From NCBI GenBank assembly GCA_031263565.1, contig JAISFR010000090.1, forward strand, positions 1 through 37,529: a stretch of DNA of 37,529 nt, in the 5' to 3' direction. A program made the position numbers and the translations under genes. This document shows, piece after piece, positions 27,462 through 36,075 of the stretch. The first letter of the stretch is position 1; every line of letters begins with the position of its first letter. The stretch comes from Candidatus Adiutrix sp. Lineage in GTDB: Bacteria > Desulfobacterota > Desulfarculia > Adiutricales > Adiutricaceae. Under the pieces are notes generated by a model. It was given only the letters and a program-made list of their open reading frames with translations, was not told the DNA's origin and searched no databases.

Positions 27462-28445
27462 ATGACGACCGCAATCCCCATCCGTCCCCGGCGCCTGCGC
27501 GGCAGCCCGGCCCTGAGAAAAATGCTTCGGGAAGTGACCCTCAGCCCGGCCGATTTCATCTACCCCATTTTCGTGACCTCCGGGCGGGGCCTTCGCCGGC
27601 CCATTCCGGCCCTGGCCGGTCAGTGCCGGCTCTCGCCGGACGAGGCGGCCGCCCTGGCCGCCGAGGTCTGGCGCCTGGGGGTGGGGGCCCTCCTGCTCTT
27701 CGGCATTCCCGACTATAAAGACGCGGTCGGCTCTTCGGGCGCCGACCCCGAAGGGCCGGTGCAGGAGGCCATCCGGGCCATCAAAAAGGCTGTGCCGGAA
27801 ATGCTGCTCATCACCGACGTCTGCCTCTGCGAATACACCGACCACGGCCACTGCGGGCTGATCAGGGAAGGGCTGGTCGACAATGACGCCACCCTGCCCC
27901 ACCTGGCCGCCCAGGCCCTCAGCCACGCCCGGGCCGGGGCCGATATGGTGGCCCCCTCGGACATGATGGACGGCCGGGTGGCGGCCATCCGGGCCGTTCT
28001 GGACAGCGAAGGCTACAGCCGACTGCCCATCATGGCCTACAGCGTCAAATACGCCAGCGCCTTTTACGGCCCCTTCCGCGAAGCGGCCGGCTCGGCCCCC
28101 CGGTTCGGCGACCGCCAGAGCTATCAGATGGACCCGGCCCGGCGGCTGGAAGCCCGTTTGGAGGCGGACCTGGATATCGCCGAAGGCGCCGACCTGGTCA
28201 TGGTCAAACCGGCCGGCCCTTATCTGGACATCATCCGGGAAATCAGGGACCGCTGCGCACGGCCCCTGGCCGCCTATCAGGTCAGCGGGGAATACGCCAT
28301 GCTGATGGCCGCCGCGGGCGCCGGGCTCCTGGACGAAAAAGCGGCCGCCCTGGAATCGCTGACGGCCATCAAAAGGGCCGGGGCCGATCTGATCCTGACT
28401 TACCTGGCCCCCCAGGCGGCCCGCTGGCTGCGCGAGGCTTCATGA
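27462..28445 (+). CDS. hemB: Delta-aminolevulinic acid dehydratase (porphobilinogen synthase)
   Basis: A 327-residue HemB. Zinc-ligand cysteines are in DVCLCEYTDHGHCG (three Cys, the Zn-dependent type). The two active-site lysines lie in YSVKYASAFYGPF and VMVKPAGPYLD. The N-terminal RRLRGSPALRKMLRE and C-terminal YQVSGEYAML are standard. It condenses two 5-aminolevulinate molecules to porphobilinogen, the start of all tetrapyrroles including siroheme. It sits between ahbC and ahbD; its stop overlaps the ahbD start (ATGA). The ribosome site is weak (TGGTGAAAA). Confidence 0.96.
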   Translation: MTTAIPIRPRRLRGSPALRKMLREVTLSPADFIYPIFVTSGRGLRRPIPALAGQCRLSPDEAAALAAEVWRLGVGALLLFGIPDYKDAVGSSGADPEGPVQEAIRAIKKAVPEMLLITDVCLCEYTDHGHCGLIREGLVDNDATLPHLAAQALSHARAGADMVAPSDMMDGRVAAIRAVLDSEGYSRLPIMAYSVKYASAFYGPFREAAGSAPRFGDRQSYQMDPARRLEARLEADLDIAEGADLVMVKPAGPYLDIIREIRDRCARPLAAYQVSGEYAMLMAAAGAGLLDEKAAALESLTAIKRAGADLILTYLAPQAARWLREAS

Positions 28446-29605
28446 AATCCGGCTACCCCACCCTGCCCCCGCCCCGCCTGACGGCCTGGGAAAGCACCCG
28501 GGCCTGCAATCTGAGGTGCCGCCACTGCCGGGCGGAAGCCATACCGGAACCCCCGCCGGACGAATTGAGCCACCGGGAGGCCCGGGGGCTTCTGGAGGAA
28601 CTGGCGGCCTGGCCGCCGCGCTCCATGGTCATCTTAAGCGGCGGGGAACCTCTGATGCGGCCCGACATTCTGGACCTGGCCGCCTACGGCCAGGCCCTGG
28701 GCCTGCGCATGCTCCTGTCCACCAACGGCACCCTGGTGGACGCCGGCCTGGCCCGGGCCATGCGGAAGAGCGGCCTGGCCCGGGTCAGCCTGAGCCTGGA
28801 CGGGCCGGACGCGGCCAGCCACGATTCCTTCCGGGGCCTTGACGGGGCTTTCGAAGGGCTGCGGAAAGCGGCGGCCCACTTCCTGGAGGTGGGCCTGCCG
28901 TTTCAGATCAACAGCACCCTGACGGCCGGGAATCTTCACCAGGCCGAAGCCCTGACCGACCTGAGCGTCAAACTGGGCGCGGCGGCCCATCACATTTTCC
29001 TTTTGGTGCCGGTGGGACGGGCTGAAAATATGGAAAGGCCCCTGTCGGCCGAGGCCTATGAAGAAGCCCTCAGAAAACTGAAAGAAAGGGAAAGCCGCCT
29101 GCCCATCGACTTCAAGGCCACCTGCGCCCCCCAATACCAGCGCCTGGGCCGGGAGACGGGCGGCCCCCAGCGCGGCCGGGGCTGTCTGGCCGGCCAGGGT
29201 TTCGCCTTTGTCAGTTCCGTGGGCGAAGTACGGGGCTGCGGATATCTGACGCTGCCGGCCGGCAATATTCGCCAGGCCGGCTTCCGGTCCATTTATGAAC
29301 ATTCCCCGCTCTTCCAGGCTTTAAGGGACCGGAGCCAATACCGGGGCAAGTGCGGGGCCTGTGAATACTGGCCGATCTGCGGCGGCTGCCGGGCCCGGGC
29401 CCAGGCGGCCGGCGACTATCTCGGGGCCGAGCCTTTGTGCCCTTACCAACCAAAAGGCAATCTCCAAAAAATCAAACCAGAGGGGCCGCCAGATGGGCAA
29501 AGTCAAGCTGGAACGCCTGGATCGGCTGATCCTCAACGCCATCCAGAAAGATTTCCCGGTGGCCGGCCGGCCCTATGCCGTTCTGGCCCGAAAGCTGAAC
29601 CGTGA
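28442..29605 (+). CDS. ahbD: Radical SAM haem synthase AhbD
   Basis: A 387-residue radical SAM protein. SAM cluster ligands C22, C26 and C29 (CNLRCRHC) are followed by LSGGEPLMRPDI. The C-terminal SPASM-like part contains CGACEYWPICGGCRARAQ and LCPYQP. AhbD oxidatively decarboxylates the propionates of iron-coproporphyrin III to haem b. The family usually ends shortly after CPYQP; here the frame stays open about 50 residues more, over the start of ahbA (113-base overlap), and that tail (GPPDGQSQAGTPGSADP...) looks like an out-of-frame reading of ahbA rather than a domain. Confidence 0.86.
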   Translation: MKSGYPTLPPPRLTAWESTRACNLRCRHCRAEAIPEPPPDELSHREARGLLEELAAWPPRSMVILSGGEPLMRPDILDLAAYGQALGLRMLLSTNGTLVDAGLARAMRKSGLARVSLSLDGPDAASHDSFRGLDGAFEGLRKAAAHFLEVGLPFQINSTLTAGNLHQAEALTDLSVKLGAAAHHIFLLVPVGRAENMERPLSAEAYEEALRKLKERESRLPIDFKATCAPQYQRLGRETGGPQRGRGCLAGQGFAFVSSVGEVRGCGYLTLPAGNIRQAGFRSIYEHSPLFQALRDRSQYRGKCGACEYWPICGGCRARAQAAGDYLGAEPLCPYQPKGNLQKIKPEGPPDGQSQAGTPGSADPQRHPERFPGGRPALCRSGPKAEP

Positions 29606-30005
29606 ATATGATTTGAACCTGGACGAGGCCGAACTGCTGAACCGGGTGCGGGCCCTGAGACGGAACGGCTTCATCCGCCGTCTGGGCGCGGTCTTCAGTC
29701 CGGCCCTCCTGGGCTACCGCTCCGCCCTCTGCGCGGCCCGGGTGCCGGAGGACCGCCTGGCGCTTTTCACTGAACTGGTCAACCGGGCCCCGGAAGTCAC
29801 CCACAATTATCTGCGCGAGGGAGATTTCAACGTCTGGTTCACCTTCACCAGCAACCGTCAGGATAGTTTAGGACTCTTTCTGGAAAATATCAGGCGGGAA
29901 AGCGGGGTGGCCGAGATCCATGTTCTGGAATCTGAAAAACTTTTCAAGATCAAGGTTGATTTCAAATTCAGCGAACCGGCCCGGTCCGGCGGTCCGGAGC
30001 TTTAA
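29493..30005 (+). CDS. ahbA: Siroheme decarboxylase subunit AhbA (Lrp/AsnC-like)
   Basis: A 170-residue Lrp-like protein with an N-terminal helix-turn-helix (LDRLILNAIQKDFPVAGRP to ALRRNGFIRRLGAVFS) and a C-terminal ligand domain with VTHNYLREGDFNVWFTFTS and LFKIKVDF. The HNY..NVWFTF and KLFKIKVDF elements fit AhbA better than AhbB. AhbA and AhbB together decarboxylate siroheme to 12,18-didecarboxysiroheme; AhbB is not found in this window. The ATG at 29493 has AGAGGGG upstream. The open frame extends further 5' inside ahbD, but that part is not conserved-looking. Confidence 0.84.
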   Translation: MGKVKLERLDRLILNAIQKDFPVAGRPYAVLARKLNREYDLNLDEAELLNRVRALRRNGFIRRLGAVFSPALLGYRSALCAARVPEDRLALFTELVNRAPEVTHNYLREGDFNVWFTFTSNRQDSLGLFLENIRRESGVAEIHVLESEKLFKIKVDFKFSEPARSGGPEL

Positions 30006-30036
30006 ATTTCGCCGCCTTGAGCGAATTTAAAGCTCC
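29996..30036. terminator. Bidirectional hairpin between convergent ahbA and transglycosylase genes
   Basis: GGAGCTTTAAATT pairs perfectly with AATTTAAAGCTCC over 13 bp, extended through CGC/GCG with a one-base bulge. It covers the ahbA stop codon and lies 22 bases beyond the stop of the opposing gene. There is no T-run on either side, so it could be a weak or Rho-assisted terminator, or protect 3' ends of both messages. Confidence 0.6.
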
Positions 30037-30057
30037 CTGGAATATTGGCGGGCGAAA

Positions 30058-31215
30058 TCAGGCCTGATAGCCGCCGTTCTTTTTGAAACCGGCGTAGTGC
30101 TTGTTGACGATGCTGATGTAGTTGCGGGTTTCTTTGGGCATTTTCCGGCTGCCGTGGCGGTCCAGATTGCCCGGCCCCCAGTTATAGGAAGCCAGGGCCT
30201 GGTTGACGTTGCCGCCGTGACGGTCCAGCATCTTCTTCAAATAGCGGGCGCCGCCCCAGACGTTTTCCACCGGGTTGAAAGGATCTTCCACCCCCAGATC
30301 CTTGGCGGTGGCGGGCATAAGCTGCATCAGGCCCTTGGCCCCGACCCGGGAGACGGCCCGGTGGTTGAAATTGGATTCGGTCTTGATGACCGCCTTGACC
30401 AGGTCGGGGTCCAGCCCCAGGGCCAGGCCGACCTTGTTGACCAGCTTGTCCAGCTCCTTCATGCTGAAGCCGTCGTCCCGGGCGTCATTTTTCCGGGCGG
30501 CCGAGATTTCTTTTTCGGATTCGACCGGCGCGCCCGACGGCTCCGGAACCGCCGGCCCGTTTTTCAGCGCGGCGGTCCGGGCGGGGGCCGCCTGTTCCTC
30601 CGCCAGGTTCCGGACCGGCCGCTTCGGGGGGCGGATGAGGCCGTAAGGCATGTTCAGATTGCCGCCCTCCCGGCTTTCGAACAGGCTTTCGCCCGGCCCG
30701 GCGGCCCCGGCCGGCCTCAGGTCCAGGCCTTCATTTTTCTGCCGCCGGGAACTCATCTGCCGGGGACTGAAAGTCCGCCCGGTGTCCAGGCCGGCCACGG
30801 CGTTTTTCTGGCCCAGGAGATTGCCGAACTGATCGGAAGCCAGAAGGGCCTCCAGGTTCATGCGCTCCACCAGGCCCGCCGCCGAGCCTTCGCCGTTTTG
30901 CTCCAGGTCGATCAGGCTGGAAAGCATCTCGGTCTGCAGGCCCGAGGCTCTCAGCCGGGCCAGCCCGCGGGCGGCTTCCCGGTCGACCGCCCCGCCGCCG
31001 CCGGCCGACTGCCCGGCCTGGGCCTGGGCCTGAGCCAGGGCGATCAGTTCCTGAAAGCCGGTCCGGCTGCTGCCGGAACCTAAAGCCGGGATGTCCGGGC
31101 CCTGGCCGGAGGCGGAAGCCGGGCCCCTTTGGCCGGCCGCCAGCGGATGGCGCCGAAGATTCGGATTGATCTGGGGATCGTTTAACAGCAGACTGATGGA
31201 GTTGACATCCAGCAT
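30058..31215 (-). CDS. SLT-domain lytic transglycosylase-like protein
   Basis: A 385-residue protein. The first ~250 residues are low-complexity and Ala/Gly/Gln/Pro-rich (for example AQAQAQAGQSAGGGG), with no recognisable domain and no clear signal peptide. The C-terminal ~125 residues are a soluble lytic transglycosylase domain: catalytic E280 in VIKTESNF, then GAKGLMQLMPATA, PVENVWGGARYLKKML and LASYNWGPGNL. Such proteins cleave peptidoglycan between MurNAc and GlcNAc with 1,6-anhydro product. Lack of a signal peptide and an N-terminal linker recall flagellar or secretion-apparatus associated transglycosylases, but no such genes are nearby. GAGGGAGACAGG precedes the ATG. Confidence 0.82.
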   Translation of the reverse strand: MLDVNSISLLLNDPQINPNLRRHPLAAGQRGPASASGQGPDIPALGSGSSRTGFQELIALAQAQAQAGQSAGGGGAVDREAARGLARLRASGLQTEMLSSLIDLEQNGEGSAAGLVERMNLEALLASDQFGNLLGQKNAVAGLDTGRTFSPRQMSSRRQKNEGLDLRPAGAAGPGESLFESREGGNLNMPYGLIRPPKRPVRNLAEEQAAPARTAALKNGPAVPEPSGAPVESEKEISAARKNDARDDGFSMKELDKLVNKVGLALGLDPDLVKAVIKTESNFNHRAVSRVGAKGLMQLMPATAKDLGVEDPFNPVENVWGGARYLKKMLDRHGGNVNQALASYNWGPGNLDRHGSRKMPKETRNYISIVNKHYAGFKKNGGYQA

Positions 31216-31351
31216 AACCTGTCTCCCTCGTTTTCCAAAAGACAGCCCTGATTGAAGCGAAGCGGCCAGGGGGAAATTTGGGCGACTTGTCCGAAGCCGG
31301 GGCGTCGGAATTTTGTCGCCGCTTTGCCTGGGCTCCTATAGAGCAATTTGA

Positions 31352-33991
31352 ATGCCAATCTTGACAAAATTACGCCGAGACCGCTTCGACCTCTTGGCCC
31401 ACGGGCTGGAAGCCCTCCTGGACCGTCCGCTGATCTGGCTCCTGCCTTTTTATCTGGCCGGCATCCGGGCGGGGTGGCGCTCGGGCGGCGGGCCGGCGGC
31501 CTCCGCTCTCGGCGCGGCTCTGGCCCTGGCGGCCCTGTTCTTTGCGCTGCAAGTCCCGCCCCTGGCCTCTATCCGGAAATATTCTTTTCTGCTTCTGGGG
31601 CCGGCGGCCCTGTTCCTGGGCTGGGGCCTCTGCGCCCGCTCCCTGGCCCCGCCGGATCAGCCGGACCATCTGGTCAATTTCACCTGCGAGGCCGGTCACT
31701 GTGATCCGGTCATTCTGGGCGGCCTGGTGGCCGAGGGCTCCGGCGGCCGCCCGGGGCGGAACTACAGCCTGATAATCGACGCCCGGGAAATCATCGTGCC
31801 CGGCGAAGACGGCCCCCTCTCCCGGAAAGCGGTCTTCGGGCTGGCCCGGGTCAGCGTCGGGCAGCGGCCCCTGGTCGAGGTCGGGGATTATCTGCGCCTG
31901 CCGCTTATTTTGCGGAAGCAGAGCGGCTATAAAAACCCCGGCTCTCCGGACCCCGAAAAATACTGGGGCGCCCAGGATATCTGGGTGGGCGGCTTTGTCA
32001 AATCGCCGGCCATGATCAGCTCCTGGCCGGAGGCCGGCCGGGCCGGCGCCTGGTCCCGCTGGCGGAGCCGGGCCCTCCGATTTATTGAAGAGCGGGTGCC
32101 GGCCCCGGCTTCGGGCATTCTGGCCGCTCAACTGGCCGGGCGGCGAAACGCGGTGGCGCCTGAAGTTGAAGAAGATTTCCGGGCCCTGGGGCTCAGCCAC
32201 CTTTTGTCAGTTTCAGGCCTCCATCTGGGGGTCTGGTACGGGCTCTGTTTCTGGCTGCTGCGTCTGATCCTGAAACGGATCGGGCCCCTGGCCGGGCGGA
32301 TCAAGGCCGATCCGGCGGCCGCCTTTCTGGCCCTCTGGCCGGCCCTTTTCTACGCCGGCCTGGTGGGGGCGGCCTCGCCGGTGATCAGATCGGCGGTGAT
32401 GATCAGCGCGGCGGTTCTGGCCGCCCTGGCCCTCAGGCGGGGCGACCCCTGGAATATTCTGGCCGCCGCGGCCTGGGTCCTCTTGCTGCTGGAGCCCTAC
32501 CGCCTCCTGACCGCCTCGTTTCAGTTGAGTTTCGTGGCCACGGCGGCCATGCTGGCCGTCTTCAGCCGCCGCCCCGGGGAGGAGCGCCGGCCGCCGTCAA
32601 TTCCCCGGTCCCTCTGGACCAGGCCTCTGAATAGGGCCTGGCTGGCCGAACTGGCCGGCCGGCTGAAACAATCAGGGCCGGCCCCGGAACACGGCCCGGC
32701 CCCGGACGGCCGGCGCTCTTTTTTCCGCGGGGCCCTGCTGGCCGCCCTGGCCGGCACCCTGGGCACCGCGCCGGTGGTCATCTGGCACTTCGGCCGCCTG
32801 CCCCTGGCCGGCATCGCGGCCAATGTCGTCTTTACGGCCCTCCTGTCGTTCTCCGTTCTGCTGCCGGGCCTCTGTTCCCTGGCCGTGCTGCCTCTGAGCC
32901 CCGAACTGGCCGGCTGGCTCCTGGGCTGGGCCGGGACCATTCTCTCGGCCCTGCTGCCGGTTCTGGGCCTGGCCGCCGACCTGGCCGGGCCAGGCTGGCT
33001 GCTGCCGGCCCCGGGCCCCTGGCTCCTGCTGGCCTGGTATCTGGCCGGCTGGCTGATTCTGCGCAGCCCCCGGCCCTGGAAAATCCGTCTGGCGGCCGGC
33101 GGCCTGATTCTCTTTCTGGGTTTCCTGCCGGGCCTCGTCAGCGGCCCGGGGGAGCGCGGGGTTCTGCGTTTCACCGTCCTGGATGTGGGGCAGGGTTCCT
33201 CTATCCACCTCAATCTGCCCGACGGCCGCCAGATGCTGGTCGACGGCGGGGGCACCTACCAGGGCGACCCCGGCGAGACGGTCATCACGCCCTACCTTTT
33301 GCGCCGGGGCCTGAGCCGCCTGGACGTCAGCGCCCTGACCCACCCGGACCAGGACCATCTCAAAGGCCTGGTCCTGGTCAATAAAAATTTCCGCCCCCGG
33401 GAAATCTGGGACGGCCCCTGGCCGGAAAACATTTCGCCTCTCTACGAAAATTTCAGGCTGGGTTCGCCGGGCAGCCGGCGGCCGCCCCTGGCCGAACTGT
33501 ATGCCGGCCGGGATTTCGGCCCGGCCCGGGTCACCCTCCTGTGGCCGCCGCCGGACGACCACTGGCCGGCCAGGCCGCCCGGCAGCAAGTGGGTCAACGA
33601 CCACGGCCTGGTTTTTCGGGTCGCCTGGGGCGGGACCAGCTTTCTGATCACCGGCGACATCGGCCTCGATACTGAAAAAAAGATGGCGGAACTGTACGGC
33701 GACCGCCTGCGCTCCACCGTCCTGATGGGGCCTCACCACGGCAGCGCCTTTTCCCTCAGCGAGGAATTCCTGAAGGCCGTCCGCCCTCGATGGGTGGTTT
33801 TCGCCGCCGGACGAAACAACGCCTTCAACATGCCGCATCCCGAAACTGTTCAGAGAGCCAGGGCGGCCGGCGCCGAAATCTGGCGGACCGATCTCCAGGG
33901 CGCGGCGATTTTCGAAGCCCGGGAAAAAGACGGGCGGCGGCCGGTCCGGGTAAAGGATTTTTCAAATAATTCCCTGGCCGTCATTAATTGA
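31352..33991 (+). CDS. comEC: ComEC/Rec2-family DNA internalisation protein
   Basis: An 879-residue membrane protein. N-terminal helices and a DUF4131-like soluble region (about 100-235) precede the competence membrane domain, whose marker LSHLLSVSGLHLG is near 281. About ten hydrophobic segments follow, with a soluble Arg/Pro-rich loop at about 405-455. The C-terminal metallo-beta-lactamase-like domain starts at LDVGQGSSIHL (about 609), has THPDQDH (about 663) and MGPHHGS (about 790). ComEC forms the inner-membrane channel for single-stranded DNA uptake and its nuclease-like domain degrades one strand. No other com genes are in the window. The ribosome site is poor and the start is less certain than the rest. 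Confidence 0.92.
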   Translation: MPILTKLRRDRFDLLAHGLEALLDRPLIWLLPFYLAGIRAGWRSGGGPAASALGAALALAALFFALQVPPLASIRKYSFLLLGPAALFLGWGLCARSLAPPDQPDHLVNFTCEAGHCDPVILGGLVAEGSGGRPGRNYSLIIDAREIIVPGEDGPLSRKAVFGLARVSVGQRPLVEVGDYLRLPLILRKQSGYKNPGSPDPEKYWGAQDIWVGGFVKSPAMISSWPEAGRAGAWSRWRSRALRFIEERVPAPASGILAAQLAGRRNAVAPEVEEDFRALGLSHLLSVSGLHLGVWYGLCFWLLRLILKRIGPLAGRIKADPAAAFLALWPALFYAGLVGAASPVIRSAVMISAAVLAALALRRGDPWNILAAAAWVLLLLEPYRLLTASFQLSFVATAAMLAVFSRRPGEERRPPSIPRSLWTRPLNRAWLAELAGRLKQSGPAPEHGPAPDGRRSFFRGALLAALAGTLGTAPVVIWHFGRLPLAGIAANVVFTALLSFSVLLPGLCSLAVLPLSPELAGWLLGWAGTILSALLPVLGLAADLAGPGWLLPAPGPWLLLAWYLAGWLILRSPRPWKIRLAAGGLILFLGFLPGLVSGPGERGVLRFTVLDVGQGSSIHLNLPDGRQMLVDGGGTYQGDPGETVITPYLLRRGLSRLDVSALTHPDQDHLKGLVLVNKNFRPREIWDGPWPENISPLYENFRLGSPGSRRPPLAELYAGRDFGPARVTLLWPPPDDHWPARPPGSKWVNDHGLVFRVAWGGTSFLITGDIGLDTEKKMAELYGDRLRSTVLMGPHHGSAFSLSEEFLKAVRPRWVVFAAGRNNAFNMPHPETVQRARAAGAEIWRTDLQGAAIFEAREKDGRRPVRVKDFSNNSLAVIN

Positions 33992-34095
33992 AGAAAAAAA
34001 GACCGTTCCGCAAAAAAAAATTGACGCAAATCAAGGCCCGGGGCCCAGGGAGGTCTTATATTGGAATTATGGAAAGCCAGCCGGGGAGGTCAAAG

Positions 34096-34731
34096 GTGTC
34101 AGCCATTTTAAAAAAAACGGAAAATGAAGTTCGGGACATTATTGAAATAAATGAAGAGCTGTGCGACGGCTGCGGCCGCTGCCTGACGGGCTGCGCCGAG
34201 GGCGCCCTGGCCCTGGTGGACGGCAAGGCCAGGCTGGTCAGCGATGTTTACTGCGACGGCCTGGGGGCCTGCCTGGGGCATTGCCCCACCGGCGCCCTGA
34301 AAGTTATCCGCCGTTCGGCCCCGGCTTTTGAGGATCACGCCGCGGGTCTTTCTTACTGGCCCATTCAACTGAGGCTGGTTTCGCCGCAGGCCCCGGCCTT
34401 TGACCGCCCGGTGCTGACCCTGGCCGCCGACTGCAGCGCCTTCACCGGCCCGGCCTTCCACCGGGTCTTCCTGACCGAAGCTTATCCCCTGGTCAGGACC
34501 TGCCCCAAGTTCGACGAGGCGGAGCCCCAGATCGACAGGCTGGCGGCCATTCTGACCGCCCATCCGGCGATAGAAGAAATCCGGGCGCCGATGATGAGCG
34601 TGCCCTGCTGCGGGGCTTTGGCCTATATCGCCACCCAGGCCGTCAAAAAAGCCGGCCGGGAAGGCCGGGTCCGCCTGCGCCTCTGGCTGGTCAGCCCCCG
34701 GGGGCAGGTCAGCGAGGAAGATATCCGCTGA
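34096..34731 (+). CDS. 4Fe-4S ferredoxin-like protein with C-terminal cysteine domain
   Basis: A 211-residue protein. GTG at 34096 is preferred because GGGGAGG stands 6-7 bases upstream; an ATG at 34069 and a TTG at the end of comEC are possible longer starts. One complete cluster motif CDGCGRCLTGC (C23, C26, C29, C33) is followed by CDGLGACLGHCP (C53, C59, C63), which lacks the second cysteine, as is common in this family. The C-terminal half has ADCSAFTG, RTCPKFDEAE and VPCCGALA. Proteins of this kind are frequent in sulfate reducers and other anaerobes; their partner and function are unknown. It follows comEC closely. Confidence 0.82.
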   Translation: MSAILKKTENEVRDIIEINEELCDGCGRCLTGCAEGALALVDGKARLVSDVYCDGLGACLGHCPTGALKVIRRSAPAFEDHAAGLSYWPIQLRLVSPQAPAFDRPVLTLAADCSAFTGPAFHRVFLTEAYPLVRTCPKFDEAEPQIDRLAAILTAHPAIEEIRAPMMSVPCCGALAYIATQAVKKAGREGRVRLRLWLVSPRGQVSEEDIR

Positions 34732-34750
34732 AAAGCGGTATAAGGTACTA

Positions 34751-34779
34751 TTGAAAACATATTGAAGGGTGATTAAATT
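34751..34779 (+). promoter_or_regulatory. Possible promoter before the zinc-ribbon gene
   Basis: TTGAAA (34751-34756), a 17-base spacer and TAAATT (34774-34779) make a moderate sigma70-type match about 48 bases before the next ATG. A small inverted repeat CGTTCCG/CGGAGCG lies between this and the ribosome site. Confidence 0.4.
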
Positions 34780-34826
34780 CGTTAAAAGACAGGCGTTCCG
34801 AAACGGAGCGGGAAAGGGAGGCGTTT

Positions 34827-35102
34827 ATGGCCGTTACCATGTGCCCCGGCCAGAATACGGCTTTCTGGCGGCCCGGAGACATATTCGAAATCACCTGCCC
34901 CAACTGCGGCGCGGCGGTGGAGTTCTTCAAAGACGAGGCCCGGCGGCGCTGCCCGGGCTGCGGCCAGGTCTTCGCCAACCCCAAGCTCAACGAGGGCTGC
35001 GCCCAATGGTGCCGGTTCGCCGACCAATGCCTGGGCCTGAACGACGAAGTCCGCCGGGACAACGAGGCGGCCCGGGGAAAGACGGGCCAAGGGAAGCCTT
35101 AA
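34827..35102 (+). CDS. Small zinc-ribbon protein
   Basis: A 91-residue cysteine-rich protein. CPNCG (C24, C27) and CPGCG (C42, C45) form a classical zinc ribbon; a second group CAQWCRFADQC (C58, C62, C68) follows, then a charged tail. GGGAGG sits 7 bases before the ATG. Similar small proteins occur in deltaproteobacteria next to phosphohydrolase or electron-transfer genes, but no function can be given. It is the last gene with the GC-rich style of the main region; AT-rich DNA begins right after it. Confidence 0.75.
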   Translation: MAVTMCPGQNTAFWRPGDIFEITCPNCGAAVEFFKDEARRRCPGCGQVFANPKLNEGCAQWCRFADQCLGLNDEVRRDNEAARGKTGQGKP

Positions 35103-35120
35103 AGCTCTTCGTATAAGTGC

Positions 35121-35411
35121 TCAACAGATTACGGGTTTAAGGTCATGAACTAAGGCTGAAATAGCAACCCACAAGGTGACCGTGAATCCGCAACAATTTA
35201 AGATAAAAGAGAAAATTACAAATTTCTTTAGAGTGGCATCATTTTCTGCTCCTACTGCCAGAAATTGAAGCCCGACCGAAATAAGATTAAAAGCGCCACA
35301 CGATAATGCAAAGCATAGCAATTCAAAAACATCCATATATCCCACTAAGTCATAAGTCATGAACCTCAAGACGCCGTATACAGACAATAAACCGCCAAAA
35401 GCTATCAGCAT
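35121..35411 (-). CDS. Small hydrophobic membrane protein, unknown
   Basis: A 96-residue frame with three or four hydrophobic segments (LIAFGGLLSVYGVL, VFELLCFALSCGAFNLISVGL, FVIFSFILNCCGFTVTLWVAI), consistent with a small inner-membrane protein. No family was recognised. The region is AT-rich and codon use differs from the main region. No good ribosome site precedes the ATG, but it lies 22 bases downstream of the DUF2284-like gene on the same strand, so the two may be co-transcribed. Real coding status is moderately supported. Confidence 0.5.
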   Translation of the reverse strand: MLIAFGGLLSVYGVLRFMTYDLVGYMDVFELLCFALSCGAFNLISVGLQFLAVGAENDATLKKFVIFSFILNCCGFTVTLWVAISALVHDLKPVIC

Positions 35412-35433
35412 TGGAGAATAATTATCATTGTAT

Positions 35434-35964
35434 TCAGTCGATTAACAAAAATCCAAAGCGATTTGTGCTTTCATCATGACTTTTAACCACCTGAACCGGA
35501 TAACCAACATTATGAGCGGTTTGATAGATATCAATACCCATAGCATCAGCCCCTGGCCGTGACTTGATTTTATTAATACATTTTGAACGTGTACCTTCAG
35601 CAGAACAATCCTTGCATAAAAGACATGAACTATATTGCAAAAAAAATACTATGTAATAACATGCAAGAAACACTTCTCGTTCTAATTCATAAATTCTTAT
35701 CAATAGTTCAAGATCATCCTCGCTGCTTGCGGACTGTCTATTAAAATGAAAAATGACCGCATTTTCATATTCATGAATCATTGTACGGCATTCTTCAACG
35801 GAAGGCACGGCGGGAGGACAACTGCCATTTTTTCCATAATTTTTACAGCCGAATTGACAATGGAATCTAACCCATTGTGAAACAATTATATCCCTTTGGG
35901 GAACTATCCATTTATAATCAGTAAAACCATGTTGTTTTACAATTTTGTCAATTTGTTCGTTCAT
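35434..35964 (-). CDS. DUF2284-like predicted metal-binding protein
   Basis: A 176-residue protein with the DUF2284 pattern: FHCQFGCKNYGKNGSCPP near 34-51 and CLLCKDCSAEGTRSKC in the second half, giving two cysteine groups that could hold a metal or iron-sulfur cluster. The C-terminal GIDIYQTAHNVGYPVQVV is also typical. DUF2284 proteins are common in anaerobes and have no assigned reaction. CTGGAAG precedes the ATG. The gene is AT-rich and unlike its neighbours to the left, suggesting acquisition by transfer. The 111 bases to its right before the IS element are AT-rich with no recognised feature. Confidence 0.72.
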   Translation of the reverse strand: MNEQIDKIVKQHGFTDYKWIVPQRDIIVSQWVRFHCQFGCKNYGKNGSCPPAVPSVEECRTMIHEYENAVIFHFNRQSASSEDDLELLIRIYELEREVFLACYYIVFFLQYSSCLLCKDCSAEGTRSKCINKIKSRPGADAMGIDIYQTAHNVGYPVQVVKSHDESTNRFGFLLID

Positions 35965-36075
35965 ATTTATTCTTCCAGGTTGTTTTTATGAAATTACAAA
36001 AAACTTCAATTTATAGAAGTCTTTTTATTCTATATTCATTGAATATTTTTGTCAATGATTTTTTAAAAAAATGTC

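Noticed and set aside
33988-34095. Longer N-terminus of the ferredoxin-like protein overlapping comEC
   Set aside because: It would need a TTG start and gives a Lys/Arg-rich leader; the GTG at 34096 has a much better ribosome site.
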